Positions 1-22,984 are shown, numbered from the stretch's first letter. The stretch: DNA of 64,000 nucleotides from Halocaridina rubra (GCA_037179515.1 JAXCGZ010007647.1:83501-147500); one strand, 5' to 3'. Program-made: numbers and translations. The notes: generated by a model not told the origin, from the sequence alone.

Positions 1-392
1 TCTTCTTCACTACCACTGTCACATTCGTCTCTCAATGCACTGAAGGAATTGTGAGTAGAGACAGAGAACCTAGTTTGCAATACCTGAGGGTTGTTGATAG
101 AAGGGACATCATCGTTGTTAGGTGACAGCACTGAATTGAGAGGTGGAGATGTTTCTAATAGCAGTTTCAACCTAGAATTATCTCTTTTAAGTAGGACAAT
201 GTCAGATTCTAGCAAACCCACCTTGTGTTGTAAGGCTTTCACCTTTTCAGCATCTGCTTCCAAAATTTTCACCTTATCTGCAAGACTTTCTATCATTCGA
301 TGTAGGTCTCCTAGGTCGTGTGTTTTTTCAGACTCTATGGATTTTACAACCGAAGTTTGAGATTGAAAGAGTTTGTCAAGTTCACAATTCAT
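1..392 (-). CDS. Coiled-coil ORF1-like protein, 5' part, open at window edge
   Basis: An open frame of 130 codons runs on the minus strand from an ATG at 390-392 to base 1 with no stop. It leaves the window, so its end is unknown. Residues from about 35 to 80 show regular heptads of Leu, Ile and Val with Glu and Lys (for example KVKILEADAEKV, LLESDIVLLK), predicting a coiled coil. A Ser/Pro/Asn-rich linker and then NSFSALRDECDSGSEE follow. This layout resembles the N-terminal part of ORF1 proteins of CR1/L2-type LINEs, where an NRFSxL-type motif often follows the coiled coil. It lies head to head with the LINE beginning near 397. A host coiled-coil exon is possible. The LINE ORF1 reading is inference. 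Confidence 0.5.
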   Translation of the reverse strand, partial: MNCELDKLFQSQTSVVKSIESEKTHDLGDLHRMIESLADKVKILEADAEKVKALQHKVGLLESDIVLLKRDNSRLKLLLETSPPLNSVLSPNNDDVPSINNPQVLQTRFSVSTHNSFSALRDECDSGSEE

Positions 393-396
393 TGAG

Positions 397-3236
397 ATAT
401 AGTAGCAATTACAGAGACTAAGTTGAGTGTGGACACAAACAGTGTCACAGTTTTTCCTAATGGCTTCAAAATATTAAGGGTTGAAAGATCTGAGAGGACT
501 GGTGGAGGGATATCACTGCTCATAATTGAAAGGATTCAAGTTGAAGAAATAAACTTGGCTATAGAAAGTGAGTTCAAGGAATTTCTTGTTGCTCGCATAA
601 ATACTGGGTCACAGAGCATTATAATAACTGTTGTATATAACCCACCAAGGAACCAGAATAGGCTTGAAGTTTATGAGGAAAGTCATATAGGTACTACTGA
701 AGTCATAAACTCAGTTGTTAACATGGCACAGGATAAAAAATGTAGGATTTTTATTATGGGAGATTTTAATCATAAAGAGATAGAATGGATAAATCTTGAC
801 CCACACAGTGGTGAGGACTCATTCGGGGCAATATTCTTAGGTTGCATACAAGGGAATTTCCTACACCAACATGTAATGGAACCAACGAGGGCCAGGGGTG
901 GGGATGAGCCATCACTACTTGATCTAGTATTCACAGATAATGTGTTGGATATTGAAAATATTGAGTATGAACCACCAATTTGAAAGAGTGACCACTGTGT
1001 GTTGTTGATGGAGTATATCATTGAAGATATTTTGCCTGAGAGTAGAGGTGCCGAGGACATGAGGAGGAACTATCCGAAAGTAGATTACATCAAAATGAAT
1101 TAGCTTTTTGCAGTTATTGACTGGAGAACCTTATTTTACAACAAATCTGTAAAAGAAATGCATGACATCTTTTGTGAGAAATATGGGAAGACAGTAGATT
1201 GCTGCATACCTGTCACCAAAGTAGGTGTAATTCATGCCAGAGAGAAATGGTTCGATAATGGGTGTAAAAGAGCTAAGGAGTGGAGAGACAAATGCTGGAA
1301 AAGGTATAGGAGGAGAAAAAACATAAATGCCTGGCAAACCTACAAAAGAGCAAGAAATGACTACCTAAGTAAAAGGAGAGAGGCAGAGAGAGACTATGAG
1401 AGGGACATCACCAGGAAGGCTAAAGAAACTCCCTAGCTTTTCCACAGCTTTATCAGAGGAAAAATGAAGGTAAAAGAACAGGTTTTAAGGCGAAATTGAG
1501 CGGATGGAAGCATCACTGAGACGGATGAAGAGATCTGCAAAGAATGGAACAAGGAGTTTCAATCAGTATTTACAGTAGAAAATACCTCACCCCCTCAGAT
1601 TGTAGAGATAGAAGCTCAAGGGCCGGTATTAGAAAACATCAACCTTACAGCCACAGAGGTATGCAAAGCGCTGATGGATTTAGATGTTCATAAAGCTACA
1701 GGTCCTGATGACATATCCCCTCATGTGCTTAAAAAATGCGCAAACACAATATCAGTGGCACTAAGTATCATATTGAAAAAGTCACTGGAGTCGGGGGAGA
1801 TTCCAAGATGCTGGAAACAAGCAAATGTGATACCTGTTTTCAAAAAAGGGAAGGAGGGATACGGCTCTGAACTATAGACCAGTTTCCTTGACCAGCATAG
1901 TTTGCAAAGTTATGGAGAAACTACTAAGGAAACATATGTCTCTTCACTTGGAATCCTTCAACTTTTTGTCAGTGAGGCAACATGGCTTCAGAGAAGGTAG
2001 ATCAACAGTAACAAACTTATTAGAATTTTATGATGAGGTAAGCCGAATCTTACAGTAAAGAGAGGGCTGGGCAGATTGCATATTCCTAGACTTCCAGAAA
2101 GCGTTTGACACTGTTCAAAATGGGAGACTCCTTAGGATGCTGCAAGTAATGGCTAGAATAGATGGAAATGTTTTGGAATGGATAGAAACTTACTTAGAAG
2201 GAAGGGAACAGAGGGTTAGAGTAAGACACTCAGTGTCTGAATGGAGAAGTGTTAGTAGTGGAGTTCCACAGGGTTCAGATTTAGGGCCACTTTTGTTCCT
2301 TGTATATGTAAATGACCAACCAGAGTGTGTAAATTCATTCATGAATATGTTTGCAGATGATGCAAAGATTGTGAAGAAAGTAAAAAACGAGAACAATGGT
2401 AGAGAACTTCAGGAGGATCTAAATAATCTGCATGAGTGGTCAGAAAAGTGGCTAATGAAATTCAATACTTCAAAATGTGAGGTAATGAGAATGGGTACAA
2501 GTGCAAGAAGGCCCAAGCTTGACTACTCGGTGGCTGGAGTACAACTTTAAGAGACAGAAAATGAGAGAGATCTAGGAGTAAACATACTGGCAGATTTGTC
2601 TCCAGATATACATATAAATGGCATAGTAAGGGCAGCATATGCATTCTTATCAAATGTAAGGGTAGTCTTCAGGCACACGGACAAGGAAATGTTCAGAAAT
2701 ATTTATGTAACCTATGTGAGGCCAAAACTCGAATATGCAGCCCCATTTTGGAATCCACACTTGAAAAAACACATAGCTAAGCTTGAAAAAGTTCAAAGAC
2801 ATGCCACGAAACTGGTGCCATAAATACGCAATCTCAGTTATAATGAGAGGCTGAGGGAATTAGACTTACCATCACTCGAAGCTAGAAGATTGAGGGGGGA
2901 TATGGTGACAGTTTTTAAATTCCTTCATGGTTATGATAGAGTGGATAGGGATCGATATTTTTATATGGCAGGCTCTAGAACTAGAGGTCATAGTTTGAAG
3001 CTTTGTAAGAAAACTTCTTTGCAGGATGTAAGGAAATACTTTTTCAGTGTAAGAGTAGTTGATAATTGGAATTGGCTAAGCGAGGAGGTAGTTAATGCTA
3101 TCTCAATCCATAGTTTTAAGGACAGGTACGATAAGTATCACTAAGTATAAAATGGAAGCGATCAGGAGACGGCAAGATACGAGCTTTGGGCTCTTTCCCG
3201 TAAACACAATTAGGTACGTACAATTAGGTAAGTACC
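397..3236 (+). mobile_element. Family 1 LINE, 5'-truncated copy (CR1/L2/jockey-like)
   Basis: The copy begins inside the endonuclease domain at GATATAGTAGC (about 397) and runs through the RT to a 3' UTR ending CTCTTTCCCGTAAACACAAT, followed by two imperfect ACAATTAGGTA tail units near 3205-3230. The same protein and tail recur at 22985, 26538-30600 and throughout 31585-45700, which defines the family. No target-site duplication was identified. Clade assignment rests on the AP-endonuclease plus RT layout without RNase H and the FADD-type RT. It is not a phylogenetic result. Confidence 0.9.
398..3144 (+). pseudogene. LINE family 1 ORF2: endonuclease plus reverse transcriptase, broken
   Basis: The endonuclease part (398-983) shows the ITETK start, IFIMGDFNHKEIEW (GDFN motif) and DLVFTDN. 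The SDH motif follows just after the stop at 981-983. RT blocks are visible as HKATGPDDISPHVLKK, IPVFKKG, KAFDTVQNGRLL, SSGVPQGSDLGPLLFLVYVN and MFADDAKIV (catalytic FADD), then the C-terminal [15 protein letters not shown] and [19 protein letters not shown]. At least six in-frame stops (for example 981-983, 1434-1436, 2548-2550, 2821-2823) and a frameshift near 1860-1876 break the frame. It is a dead copy. The near full-length relative at 26629-29447 supplies the expected order of domains. Confidence 0.9.
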
Positions 3237-3239
3237 CAT

Positions 3240-4260
3240 GCAAACCACCCACCACGCACCACACATGAATGACCACCTACCACAAATCACCCACCGGCAT
3301 CTGCCCACTACACACCACCTATCATGAACTACCCACAACCAACCACCCACTAAGATCTAAAGCATCCCAACCACCACCGTCCACCTCCACCATCACCAAG
3401 AACCACCCAATGCGAGTCACGAGTCCCCCACCAAAAAGCATCTATCAAGAACCAACCACCCACTAAGATCCAACACCACCTGTTCACTACTAAGTCAAGT
3501 ACAACCACTTGTGGTAGGTGGTTGTTACTGGGTGACCAAGACCACCACAAAGATCCAGCCAATGCGAGTCACCCAGTAATAGCCACCTACCACAAGACAC
3601 CTATTACGAACAGCCCACCAAAGATCATCCACCATAAACCACCACCACAAACCACCTACCACAAACTACCCACCACCAACCACCCACTAATATCTAACAC
3701 CACAAAGCCACCACCACCACCAACAGCAAGAACGACCCAGCGCGAGTCACGAGTCCCCCACCAAAGAGCATCTATCAAGAACCACCCACCACCAACCACC
3801 CTCTAAGATCCAGCACCACCTGTTCACTATTAAGTCAAGTACAACCACTTGTGGTGGGTGGTTGTTACTGGGTGACCAAGACCACCACCAAGATCCAACC
3901 TACACGAGTCACCCAGTAATAGCCACCTACCACAAGACACCCATTACGAACAGCCCACCAAAGATCATCCACCATAAACCGCCACCACAAACCACCTACC
4001 ACAAACTACCCACCACCAACCACCCACTAATATCTAACACCACAAAGCCACCACCACCACCAACAGCAAGAATCACCCAATGCGAGTCACGCCATGAGTT
4101 ATAGGCATTTGTTACTGGATGACCAAGATCACCATCACCACCAAGAACCACCTAACGTGTGTCACCCAGTAACAACCACCTACCAATAGACACCCACAAC
4201 GAACCACCCACCACACATCACCTACTATGAATTACCCACCACCATTGACCCACCAAGATC
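3240..4260. repeat. CCACC/ACCAC-rich minisatellite with a 340-bp tandem duplication
   Basis: About 1 kb consists of degenerate CCACC, ACCACAA and CACCCA words. A 340-bp unit is duplicated in direct tandem: TAAGTCAAGTACAACCACTT occurs at 3491 and again at 3831, and the following sequence matches with few changes. A third, more diverged partial unit begins near 4105. Each unit holds an imperfect inverted repeat (see separate entry). Open frames here reflect the repeat composition and show no domain. Confidence 0.85.
3508..3596. repeat. 29-bp imperfect inverted repeat inside the minisatellite (copy 2 at 3848-3936)
   Basis: Bases 3508-3536 and 3568-3596 are reverse complements except for two positions, around a 31-base loop. 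The arm reads CTTGTGGTAGGTGGTTG onward. The same structure recurs exactly 340 bp downstream at 3848-3876 and 3908-3936. It could fold as a cruciform or RNA hairpin. No function is claimed. Confidence 0.8.
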
Positions 4261-4660
4261 GAAGTGGTAATTGTTGATGAAACTATTTGGCTCTTGCAGA
4301 CAGGATATATGAATCACAGAAATTAATGAATGAAACAAAACTTGTCGGTCATTATATAAGTGACTACATTAGTTATGTGTTAATGAAGTGATGGTATAGT
4401 GAAGTGTGACTTAGTTGTTTTTGATGCTTAAGTATAACATAAAGTGAATATAGTGACACTATTAGTGCTGCTACCCTCTGAGGGAGGGGGTTAGAATACT
4501 TCCTCCGTGTTCCCCTGCGTGTCGTAAGAGTCGACTGAATGGGGCGGAGCGAGGGGACTGGGAATCCCCTCCTCTGTATCTTTGCATCCTAATGAGTCAG
4601 AGTATTTTGTCTTGACTCAGCCACTCCCCATTATAAGGGGAAAATGGTTCATGCATATAG

Positions 4661-4670
<10 letters not shown>
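4261..4670. other. Non-coding stretch with a possible dispersed-repeat segment
   Basis: No gene is visible. The part near 4495-4590 (CGTGTTCCCCTGCGTGTCGT, then GACTGAATGGGGCGGAGCG) resembles a GTGTCGTAxxxGGCGACTAA word that I recall as common in arthropod interspersed repeats. That resemblance is from memory. Confidence 0.3.
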
Positions 4671-4732
<62 letters not shown>

Positions 4733-4733
4733 T
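4671..4733. repeat. (ATT)n microsatellite
   Basis: About 21 uninterrupted ATT units. Confidence 0.97.
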
Positions 4734-5205
4734 TATATGTATTAGTGTAATATACTTTTGTAAATATGGTAAAAACATCTATTCTTTATTTCTGAAAAGT
4801 AATTTTTTTTCTTGTATACTTATAATGCGAATTGCAGATATGATTTTATGTAAATACTAAACATTACAACTATATTTTTGAAATGTTTATTATAGAGTGT
4901 AGAGGTTTGGGTCTTGCCTTAGGGGGAGTCTTTTCCTCATTATTGTTTTCATTATAATTCACGTGTTTCAGTATTTCTCCCAAGCTATATTAACCATAGC
5001 CCCTCTACAGTTCTATTTGATTTCTATTGGCAGTGGGTTTTGGAGCCTGCTTAATGTGATAGGTGTCTTAACATATTTTTGCAGATTTACAGTAAGTTCA
5101 AGGGCCACAGAGTGTGCATATTGGAGTAATATAACTGGTGCTTCAGATATTTTCGTTTTCATTCTTTCTGGGTTGTGGGTACTGATTAATGGTGTCTTGA
5201 AGGAC
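4734..5205. other. AT-rich non-coding stretch
   Basis: I see no gene, no splice-flanked frame and no clear repeat here before the LINE remnant that begins near 5210. Confidence 0.5.
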
Positions 5206-5209
5206 ATGC

Positions 5210-7170
5210 AAGTGACTCACTGCAACGTCAGGATTTTTAAGGCTGCTTGAGTAGCATTTGGGTCATTGCTGGGAGTGCTTTGAGAGCCAATTTGCTGTTT
5301 CACTGAAGATAAACGTTGCAATCTAAGCTATAGTGAAAAAGGGGTCACGGGGCTTCTTAGGAGAAAATACATCACGTGATGATATTGTTAAAGACTTCCC
5401 AGTGGGATTTGTATTCGAGCTTTAACATGTAGATGTTGACAGCAGTACTTCTGTGAAGAGATCTGGGCAGATTGCAAGTCAGTTACTACTTTGTACAGCG
5501 AAGGCTGATCCTATAGAATTGCAGAGGTTGCATATTCTGAGGGCCAATTCATGTAGTCTCTTGGGTACTTTTACTTTGATTTGCAATAAGCATGGAGGCA
5601 GAGATATTTGGACTTATGCGTGGGGCTTTTTTTCCCAGTCAATTCTTCATTTCCTCCGATTCCAAAGTGGCTAGGAATCCAAGCAATCTTAAAGCATTTC
5701 CCAAAGTTAGCAGCAGTGTTGCAGTGGTAAAAAATGTTAGTTGTTAATCCTACATTGTTCCTTATGGAGGCTTTCTGTAGGGATTGTAGAATTGACATTT
5801 AGTTCCAAAGCATGAGGACATGTTCAACTAAGTGGTGAGTTATGCATTCAAGGGCTTTTAATATGGCTACCAGTTCTGCCAGGAGTTAAGAGCAGAATTC
5901 TGAAAGCCTCCAAGGAACTTTCAGTTCCTTAGTGACAAAAGAAGCAAATAAGGCTCCTGTCTCTTGGTTTACTAAGTTATCTGTTTAATTGCTATTGAAT
6001 ATTGTTTGCCCCAGCCCTTTTACCTAAGTACAGTATGTGTTTTTTAGGATATTAGAGTTGAGTAGGTTCTTTGCTATGCTTTTAATAATTTATCATTATA
6101 CTAGCATGCCATCGTGGACAGGATATATATTCATGTTGACTCGAGTCCAGCAATTTAGTTTTTTATATCATCCACTTTGTTAAGGACTTGCAGTTTGGCA
6201 CATGCCTTGGCTGTCTAGGTCTTTCTTGGTAGGTTAGGAGGTTGGTCCAGCACTATCTTGAAGCTCAGTGTAGGGGTGCATATAGGACATAATTTTTGTA
6301 GCAATGGCAACCAAGCATTATACGGACCTATATTTTAGAGAAATGTTATTAGTTTCATTGAGGTTTTAAATTTGTGTTCCTGTATAGGCTCCTAGCATAG
6401 TCCTATTGTCATTATTTGCAATGCCTTAATCTTAGTCCATTGTGCCTCTGACAGGAACCACAAAACTGGATTACATAATCTACTAGGTTTCTTATAGCCT
6501 AAATGTAAAAGTTTTTGGGTGACAAAAGTTTACACCTTCGTGAATACTTGTAATGTATGTAAGGACTGACTGATGTAGCTTGCATTTGTCATGGAGGTAC
6601 TGGATATCAGGAACAAAATTCATTGCACTGTCTATATAGGCCCACTTATTGATACTTGTTAACCTATTCCAAGGGGTCTCACTTGAAGACAATATTAGTG
6701 TTTCTTCTTGGCAGTCAAAAGGATGGCAATTTGGTATTTATCAGCATATTTTGGTCATCAATCTCAGAGGTTCCGTGAATCCTATTTAGCTCCCTTTGAG
6801 CCAAGCCTAATATATCTCGTCCTCTTACAACAAGAACAAAATCTTCTGCATAATCAAAGAGTTAAGTTCTGGGCTGCAGACTGGTCTCCATGATCTTCGC
6901 CATCAATAATTAAAAATAAATGGCCTGAGGATGCAGTCTTGAGGTGTACCACTTTCAAGGGGTTTGTTGGTGGGGTAGTGCTTGCCTAGTTTTACTAAGG
7001 CACTTTGCTTCTTTAGAGTGAGCTTGACTAGAAATGGATTTTTTGAGTCCTTGGGTTTTGGAATGGGCTGAATATCTGACCTATTCCATGAGGTTGATCT
7101 AACCCTTTGGGTCCATGTAAGCAGAGTCTGTTATCTCTCCTAAAGTCCAAGATTTTGAATCATTGCAAAG
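5210..7170 (-). mobile_element. Family 2 LINE remnant with RT and RNase H, heavily decayed
   Basis: Read on the minus strand, fragments appear in the order expected of a LINE. There is an RT block GTPQDCILRPF near 6920-6950, then DYAEDFVLVVRGRD near 6815-6860 (a decayed YADD), then AMNFVPDIQYLHDKCK near 6570-6635 in the thumb region. Next comes a decayed RNase H start near 5940-5980, then KIAWIPSHFGIGGNEE near 5640-5700, the RNase H segment holding the last catalytic Asp region. The C-terminal piece near 5225-5290 matches the 3' parts of the copies at 10030 and 13168. Multiple stops and frameshifts make it a fossil. Orientation and family are clear; exact ends are not. Confidence 0.75.
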
Positions 7171-7639
7171 TTGATTCTGTCTCTGCTGGGGGCAGTGTTC
7201 TTATAGCTCTTGTTTATTCTTCTTTGTTCAGTTAGGGTGAAGAGAGTATTGGTGCAGTCTTATTCATACCAGGCTTCTTTTATTTTGGTCAATATTATAA
7301 TATTGAGGTATTGAAGAATTTTCTTTTCTGTTATGGGGAGTTGCTCAGAGGCAGTTCTTGAAATATAGGTGATATTTACATTGTAAAGGTTTGTGAGTGC
7401 TGGCTTCTCAGTCCTTGCTAACAATACCACTTCCTTCTGCTCCTCCCCATGGTGGGACGAGTGTGAGATGGACTGTCATCCTTCTGAGGAAGGATGGACA
7501 ATTGTAGGAAAGAAGAGGCCTAAGACCAGATCCAACTGCTGCTTCTGCTGCTATCAGGCGCTCTTCTACCCCATCTCCTATGTTAAGATTCAGAGTACCA
7601 GAGCAGTTAAGGTCTATTAGCTCTTCCAAGAACCATAAC

Positions 7640-8900
7640 CTGTGCTATCTGACATTGGGTGCAAGATAAAACTCAATCTTATGAGAGAGCTTACCATTCA
7701 CCCAGCCAAACTAGAGGCAACTGGGTAAACTAAGGGGGTTTGGGCAATCACCAAGTCTTAGAACTAAACTCTGCAAGAATATTCACAACAAATATTGTGA
7801 TGAATTTCATTAATGCTCTTGCACCTGCTCTCCTGCTGAAAAATAAGTGCATCACCCCTGCCAGACTGTGCACCAACTAGGCTAAGGGCAGGCCAGTTCC
7901 CTACAGGCAGGTGGAGGCTCACATTGCTAGATATCCATCAAGTGAGCTCAGCTGAAAATCTGGGGCCCCCTTCAAACTGAGGCCCTACAACCAGGAACAT
8001 TTAAGGTGAAATAAGTGGCAAAGTTTTGGACACATAAGTCCACCTGCACATTCACATTAAGATGTAAAACCTGCAGCAGAGGGTATGACATGGCGCAGAT
8101 GTCCAACTGCAGTGAAAATCATCATGCCTAGAGTCCCTGGTATCCTAAGAAGCTGAAGAGGATCCCTGGTAGAGTCCCACCTGCCCAACACTTCTTGCTC
8201 CCACTGACTTCATTCCTGCTCTTTTAACATCTTTCAATGCTTGGCAACACCCTTCACCTTCCTCTAATAATGACCCTGAACAGGTTCCCTTCCTTCAATC
8301 CCACCAAATCCCTTCTCCTGCTCTCACCCACAACCTCTTGCCACCTGCTACTCATACTCCAGTTCCTGCTCCTTCTCTTGCTTCAGATCCTGCTCCTATT
8401 CATATTCTAATTTCTGTTCCCTCTTCTTCTCCCAAGAACCCCCTGTTTCCTCATGAACCTAGACGAAAACAATGCTTTCAAGCTTCTGAAACTCCTCTAC
8501 CGCCATATCCAAGGTATTTTCTCCATGTCCAAGAATCCAAGCCTCTCGGACACACCCTGATAGCCAACCATGCTTACCTCTCATTGAGATATAAGGCATC
8601 ACTGCAGCTGCCTTGGATAGCATCCTGAAAATGATTGGGCAAACCAGAGTTTTTATTGGTGAAAAAAAAGGAAGTTTTCCAAGTGAATGAAAGTGTTGGC
8701 GACTAGTTCTATAGCTCTAAATTTCCACTATCCTTCCATCTCATTTTCTGTTGCAGATTCTGTAACTAATTAGATAAGCTTGATCTTGGGATCCTACCCT
8801 GGAATGTGTAAAGACTAAGAATCAATCATCTCTTGTAAAAATATGTAAAGATCTGTTTCACTTCAAGAAGATTCAGATCATATACTGCCATCAGCGACCA
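7640..8900 (+). mobile_element. Decayed LINE ORF1 (zinc knuckle, Pro-rich tail) and start of ORF2
   Basis: Plus-strand remnants suggest the 5' half of an I/Nimb-like LINE. Near 8041-8150 a decayed zinc-knuckle region reads RCKTCSRGYDMAQMSNC and then CSENHHA, a stop, SPWYPK. Consensus His and Cys positions appear lost. A Pro/Ser-rich segment follows to about 8630 (open 8338-8628). Near 8788-8830, ILPWNV and a broken frame resemble the first residues of an AP endonuclease. The copy ends in the AT array at 9059. It is oriented opposite to the remnant at 5210-7170. Assignment is by motif pattern only. Confidence 0.45.
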
Positions 8901-9054
8901 ATAGAAATAACATAATTTCAACTTGAAAAACAACTCTGGACCACCTTTACCTCTGCTGCAAGTACATTCACCTACGAGTCCACAGTGATTCTCATACCAC
9001 TGCCAGAGTGGTATGTCATATCACATTGTGAATTATTTCCCCTTTTCTCTGTAG

Positions 9055-10029
<975 letters not shown>

Positions 10030-10170
10030 TAGGTGGTGGATACTGGCTAATAAAGTCCTGTAGGCTGTCTAGACGATTCATTGCTGCTCCGATTATGGTG
10101 CTACCAGCTTGAGGGGTATTTGGGTCAATGCTAGGAGTTACCAGGACTCCAGTCTTCTGTCCTATGCTCT
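10030..10170 (-). mobile_element. Family 2 LINE, 3'-end fragment of the RNase H ORF
   Basis: On the minus strand the segment encodes a decayed end of the family 2 protein, finishing FISQYPPP next to a stop near 10030. The better copy ends NIISQYPPPR at 13168. The AGCTTGAGGGGTATTTGGGT region also matches 5245-5275. It is a short, broken fragment. Confidence 0.6.
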
Positions 10171-11211
10171 CTTCCACTCCCATCTTATAAACTATTGAAT
10201 GGGAGAATGTGCTGCCTCTGTAATGGCATAATCACTAGTAAACTAGTAACTTAAAACTTCGTGTATCAAAACAATCCATGTATACAGGGACACCATTGAT
10301 TGGGAGGGGGCAATGAAATGACATCCTCAAATAAAAAAACAAATAACATTTGCTACCAAGGAATGAGGGGGTCTTGAACTGTGGTCGCTTGGTATGGCAA
10401 ACAAGTTTAACGGGTGTTTCAAGCTTGGCCTGAATTTGTTCTTCTGGTGACCAAAATATTTTTGACAAGTTTAATGTTAACTTTTTTTTCTGAACACATG
10501 TCAGTAGTGTAGTATTTTTCTCCCCCAGGCCAGTTATTCATGGCTGAGCTTTAAAAATATATGACAGTTCGTCATTCATATTATCAGTCAATCTGTTGGT
10601 ATGTTCTCTTGGTCTTCCCGTCAGTGTGTCTGTTTACTCTGTCAGTGTAATTCATAATTAAACATGTAGAGTTATAGAGATGATCGCTAGATTGTCATTA
10701 GGATAATTAATTAAATATTGAATTAAATTTATCATTTATATATGCTTTTATTTTTTTTAATAATATAGGCTCTGATTCCAATAGAAGTTATTGATCTTTA
10801 CATATCTTCAATATGACTATGTAACAAGACACAAATTAGTGTATTTATTCTCGAATTGAATTTCATGTGAGCACACAAATTTCTCCTCCCTTCAATCTGA
10901 CAGCCAGTACTCTGGCAATAACCACAGAGGGATAATTTTGAAAGACATGCCAACAATACCTATATGGGAAGCATTTTTCTAAAAGCACATCTGTTAGCCT
11001 GGGACTGAAAAAATGACTGTCAATTGTAAGTGTGAATTTCCTTTTAGCATGATATTGCTACTGAAGAGATCGATGTTATAAAGCAAGATATGATTAGAAC
11101 TTTAACTAAAAATGGTAAGGAGTGATATAAAGGTGCTCTAAGATAGATATATTTCACTTCAATAGAAAGCGCATTCATATAATGGTATCCCCAAAGCAAT
11201 GTTGTAGTTAC
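10171..11211. other. Non-coding stretch, probably intron 3' of the last visible exon of gene 1
   Basis: No exon in the required phase (one base to complete a phase-2 codon) with a convincing acceptor was found on the minus strand. No protease motif such as GDSGGP or TAAHC was seen. The frame at 10235-10468 has no recognised domain. Confidence 0.4.
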
Positions 11212-20641
<9,430 letters not shown>

Positions 20642-20770
20642 ATTCAAAGCTCCTCTGATCTGTAAGAGAATAATATTAATAACTTAATGCTTGTCAGTAA
20701 TTAGGCTTAAAGTACAGACAAAATGTATGCTTAATACAAATAATTATATATTACATTTTATCATACTCAC

Positions 20771-20834
20771 ATTTGTTATTATTATTTTCAAACAATCTCC
20801 ATGCTTATTGTTAAACGGAACTGGAATATCTACT
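20771..20834 (-). promoter_or_regulatory. Candidate 5' UTR exon and initiator of gene 1
   Basis: Upstream of the start exon a strong donor (ACAAAT, then GTGAGTATG) ends a possible non-coding exon at 20771. An arthropod initiator-like TATCAGTAG lies near 20832-20838, so transcription could start near 20834. No TATA box is evident at the usual distance. This is inference from two short signals. Confidence 0.3.
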
Positions 20835-21430
20835 GATAAAACCAGACGGAGGAACGCCACTACGACCAGTAAACTCCGTTTTAACCCCCTCCCCAATCCA
20901 TCAGTGCCTAATGTACACTTTTAATTCTCCTCCTCAGCATCCAAGGGTAGCTAGATGAAACAAATATAATGCAATTGCGCATTTTTAAATGTGCAGTTGC
21001 ATTACATTGCTTTTATCTGGTATTATCAAAGGATAAACCAGTTTCTCTCTCTTTAAATTTGTTGTATCTGGCATTATCAAAGGATAGTCCAATTCTCTCG
21101 CTTATACAGCCTTTGTGCAATGGATATCTCGCATCTGCTAACTGAGAGAACTATGATGGACGGGTGTGTGGGGAGTTGCCATGTGATGAAGTGGTGGGGG
21201 TAAACCAGTTGCGGCTCTCGGGCATCATTGTAGAATATCCTTGCCAGCCTACCTTGTGGATGACCAAAGCAGGGTGGAAGGGGGGGGGGGGAACGTGGCA
21301 ACCCTTTATCTCCAAGGAGCTAAGAGGAGTGGTTGAGGTATATGTGTATCGTGGCGAATGAGTGTTTTTTGGCTCGGCCACCCCCCCCCCCTTACAAGGA
21401 TAGTGAAGCCAGGTATACGTTTATGTATGC
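20835..21430. other. Upstream region of gene 1, no gene seen
   Basis: A short direct duplication (ATCTGGTATTATCAAAGGAT near 21015 and a similar copy near 21066) and two homopolymers, about 12 G near 21280 and about 11 C near 21381, are the only structures seen. Confidence 0.45.
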
Positions 21431-21542
21431 ATGTATGTGGGTTAATGGATTAAGTGCTGTGTTGCTCTAAATTAGACTTCGCTGGTTCGATTCCCGACGA
21501 GGAAAGGAGATTGTTTGAAGACATTAAAAATACGCATTTGCA

Positions 21543-21598
<56 letters not shown>

Positions 21599-21600
21599 GA
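21430..21600 (+). mobile_element. SINE-like segment with (ATT)n tail
   Basis: GCTGGTTCGATTCCCGACG near 21481-21497 is a good pol III B box. GGGTTAATGGATTAAG upstream may be a decayed A box. The segment ends in an ATT repeat (21547-21598), as tRNA-derived SINEs often do. Confidence 0.5.
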
Positions 21601-22502
21601 GGATATGGCTTGACGATGGGGATCAACGAACTTAAAAACAACATATACTAGTGTAGTAATAGTTATTCTACCTTATCCAGAACACACCATTCAAGTCTTT
21701 CTAAAATTTGGCTATAATAACAGGTAATATAAAGAAAATACACTCATAAAAGCAATAATAATCAAAATAATCTAGTCAGCGTTAATCGAAAATCATCATC
21801 ATATATAAAAATGCTTCTGCACTATAAAAGTCTCTTATTTGTGATGCCCAAAATGCACGGAACACATCAACGGAGCTGAATTTAAAACGTTGAAAGCACG
21901 TGATGTTTAGATTTAATATTCACTTATGACGTAAATTACACTAAACTACCACTAAAACACATACCAAATGTGAGTAAAACAGTCTTGTCATTTTTAAAAG
22001 CTCGCTGCGCACCTTCCCTCTATGTGTGTTCCAATGCTTGGTAGAAGGATGGATGCCCACTAAACATAAAAGCCCAAACCTGCAAGAAACACTCGTCGAC
22101 CTTCGTCGAAACAGTAGTTACCACCCATGTTATATCCACACTCGTTTGTTATCTTATTTTAGAAGCAAATTCTTTCGTCTAACTCTTATATTCCTTGAAG
22201 ACGCACCGGCATGAAATAGATTAGCAACATCGAAAAATATTGACTTATGTTATTATTCGTAGTATAAATTCAAGGTTATCTTGTATCTGGCATTCAGTGT
22301 ATTTCTGTGACGAGAATCTCAATATTTTAAAGGCTAAGGCCATGCTATGCCCGTCCTGACCATTCATCATGGAAAATAACAGCCTTTGGAGCTCGCCAAA
22401 ACATTCCTACTATGGTTACCTCACACGAGAGACTTTTGGGTGGATATCTTGTGGTTGGAAACGGCGGAGTTAAAGGGTAAAGTCAAACACTGAAGATAAT
22501 CT

Positions 22503-22504
<2 letters not shown>
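21601..22504. other. Non-coding stretch
   Basis: No recognised gene, domain or repeat. The plus-strand frame at 22026-22214 has no family signature. Confidence 0.45.

Positions 22505-22584
<80 letters not shown>
22505..22584. repeat. (AT)n microsatellite
   Basis: About 80 bp of AT, directly before the SINE at 22585. Confidence 0.97.
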
Positions 22585-22939
<355 letters not shown>

Positions 22940-22984
22940 AAATTGCTGGAACTTTATAATAAGCTAATCAGTGGTCCGATTGCA

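Noticed and set aside
3269..4104. Pro/His/Thr-rich frames as secreted repeat proteins
   Set aside because: Explained by the CCACC minisatellite. No start context, splice sites or signal peptide.
10235..10468. 77-codon minus-strand frame as a gene
   Set aside because: No domain, no splice support and composition like the surrounding non-coding DNA.
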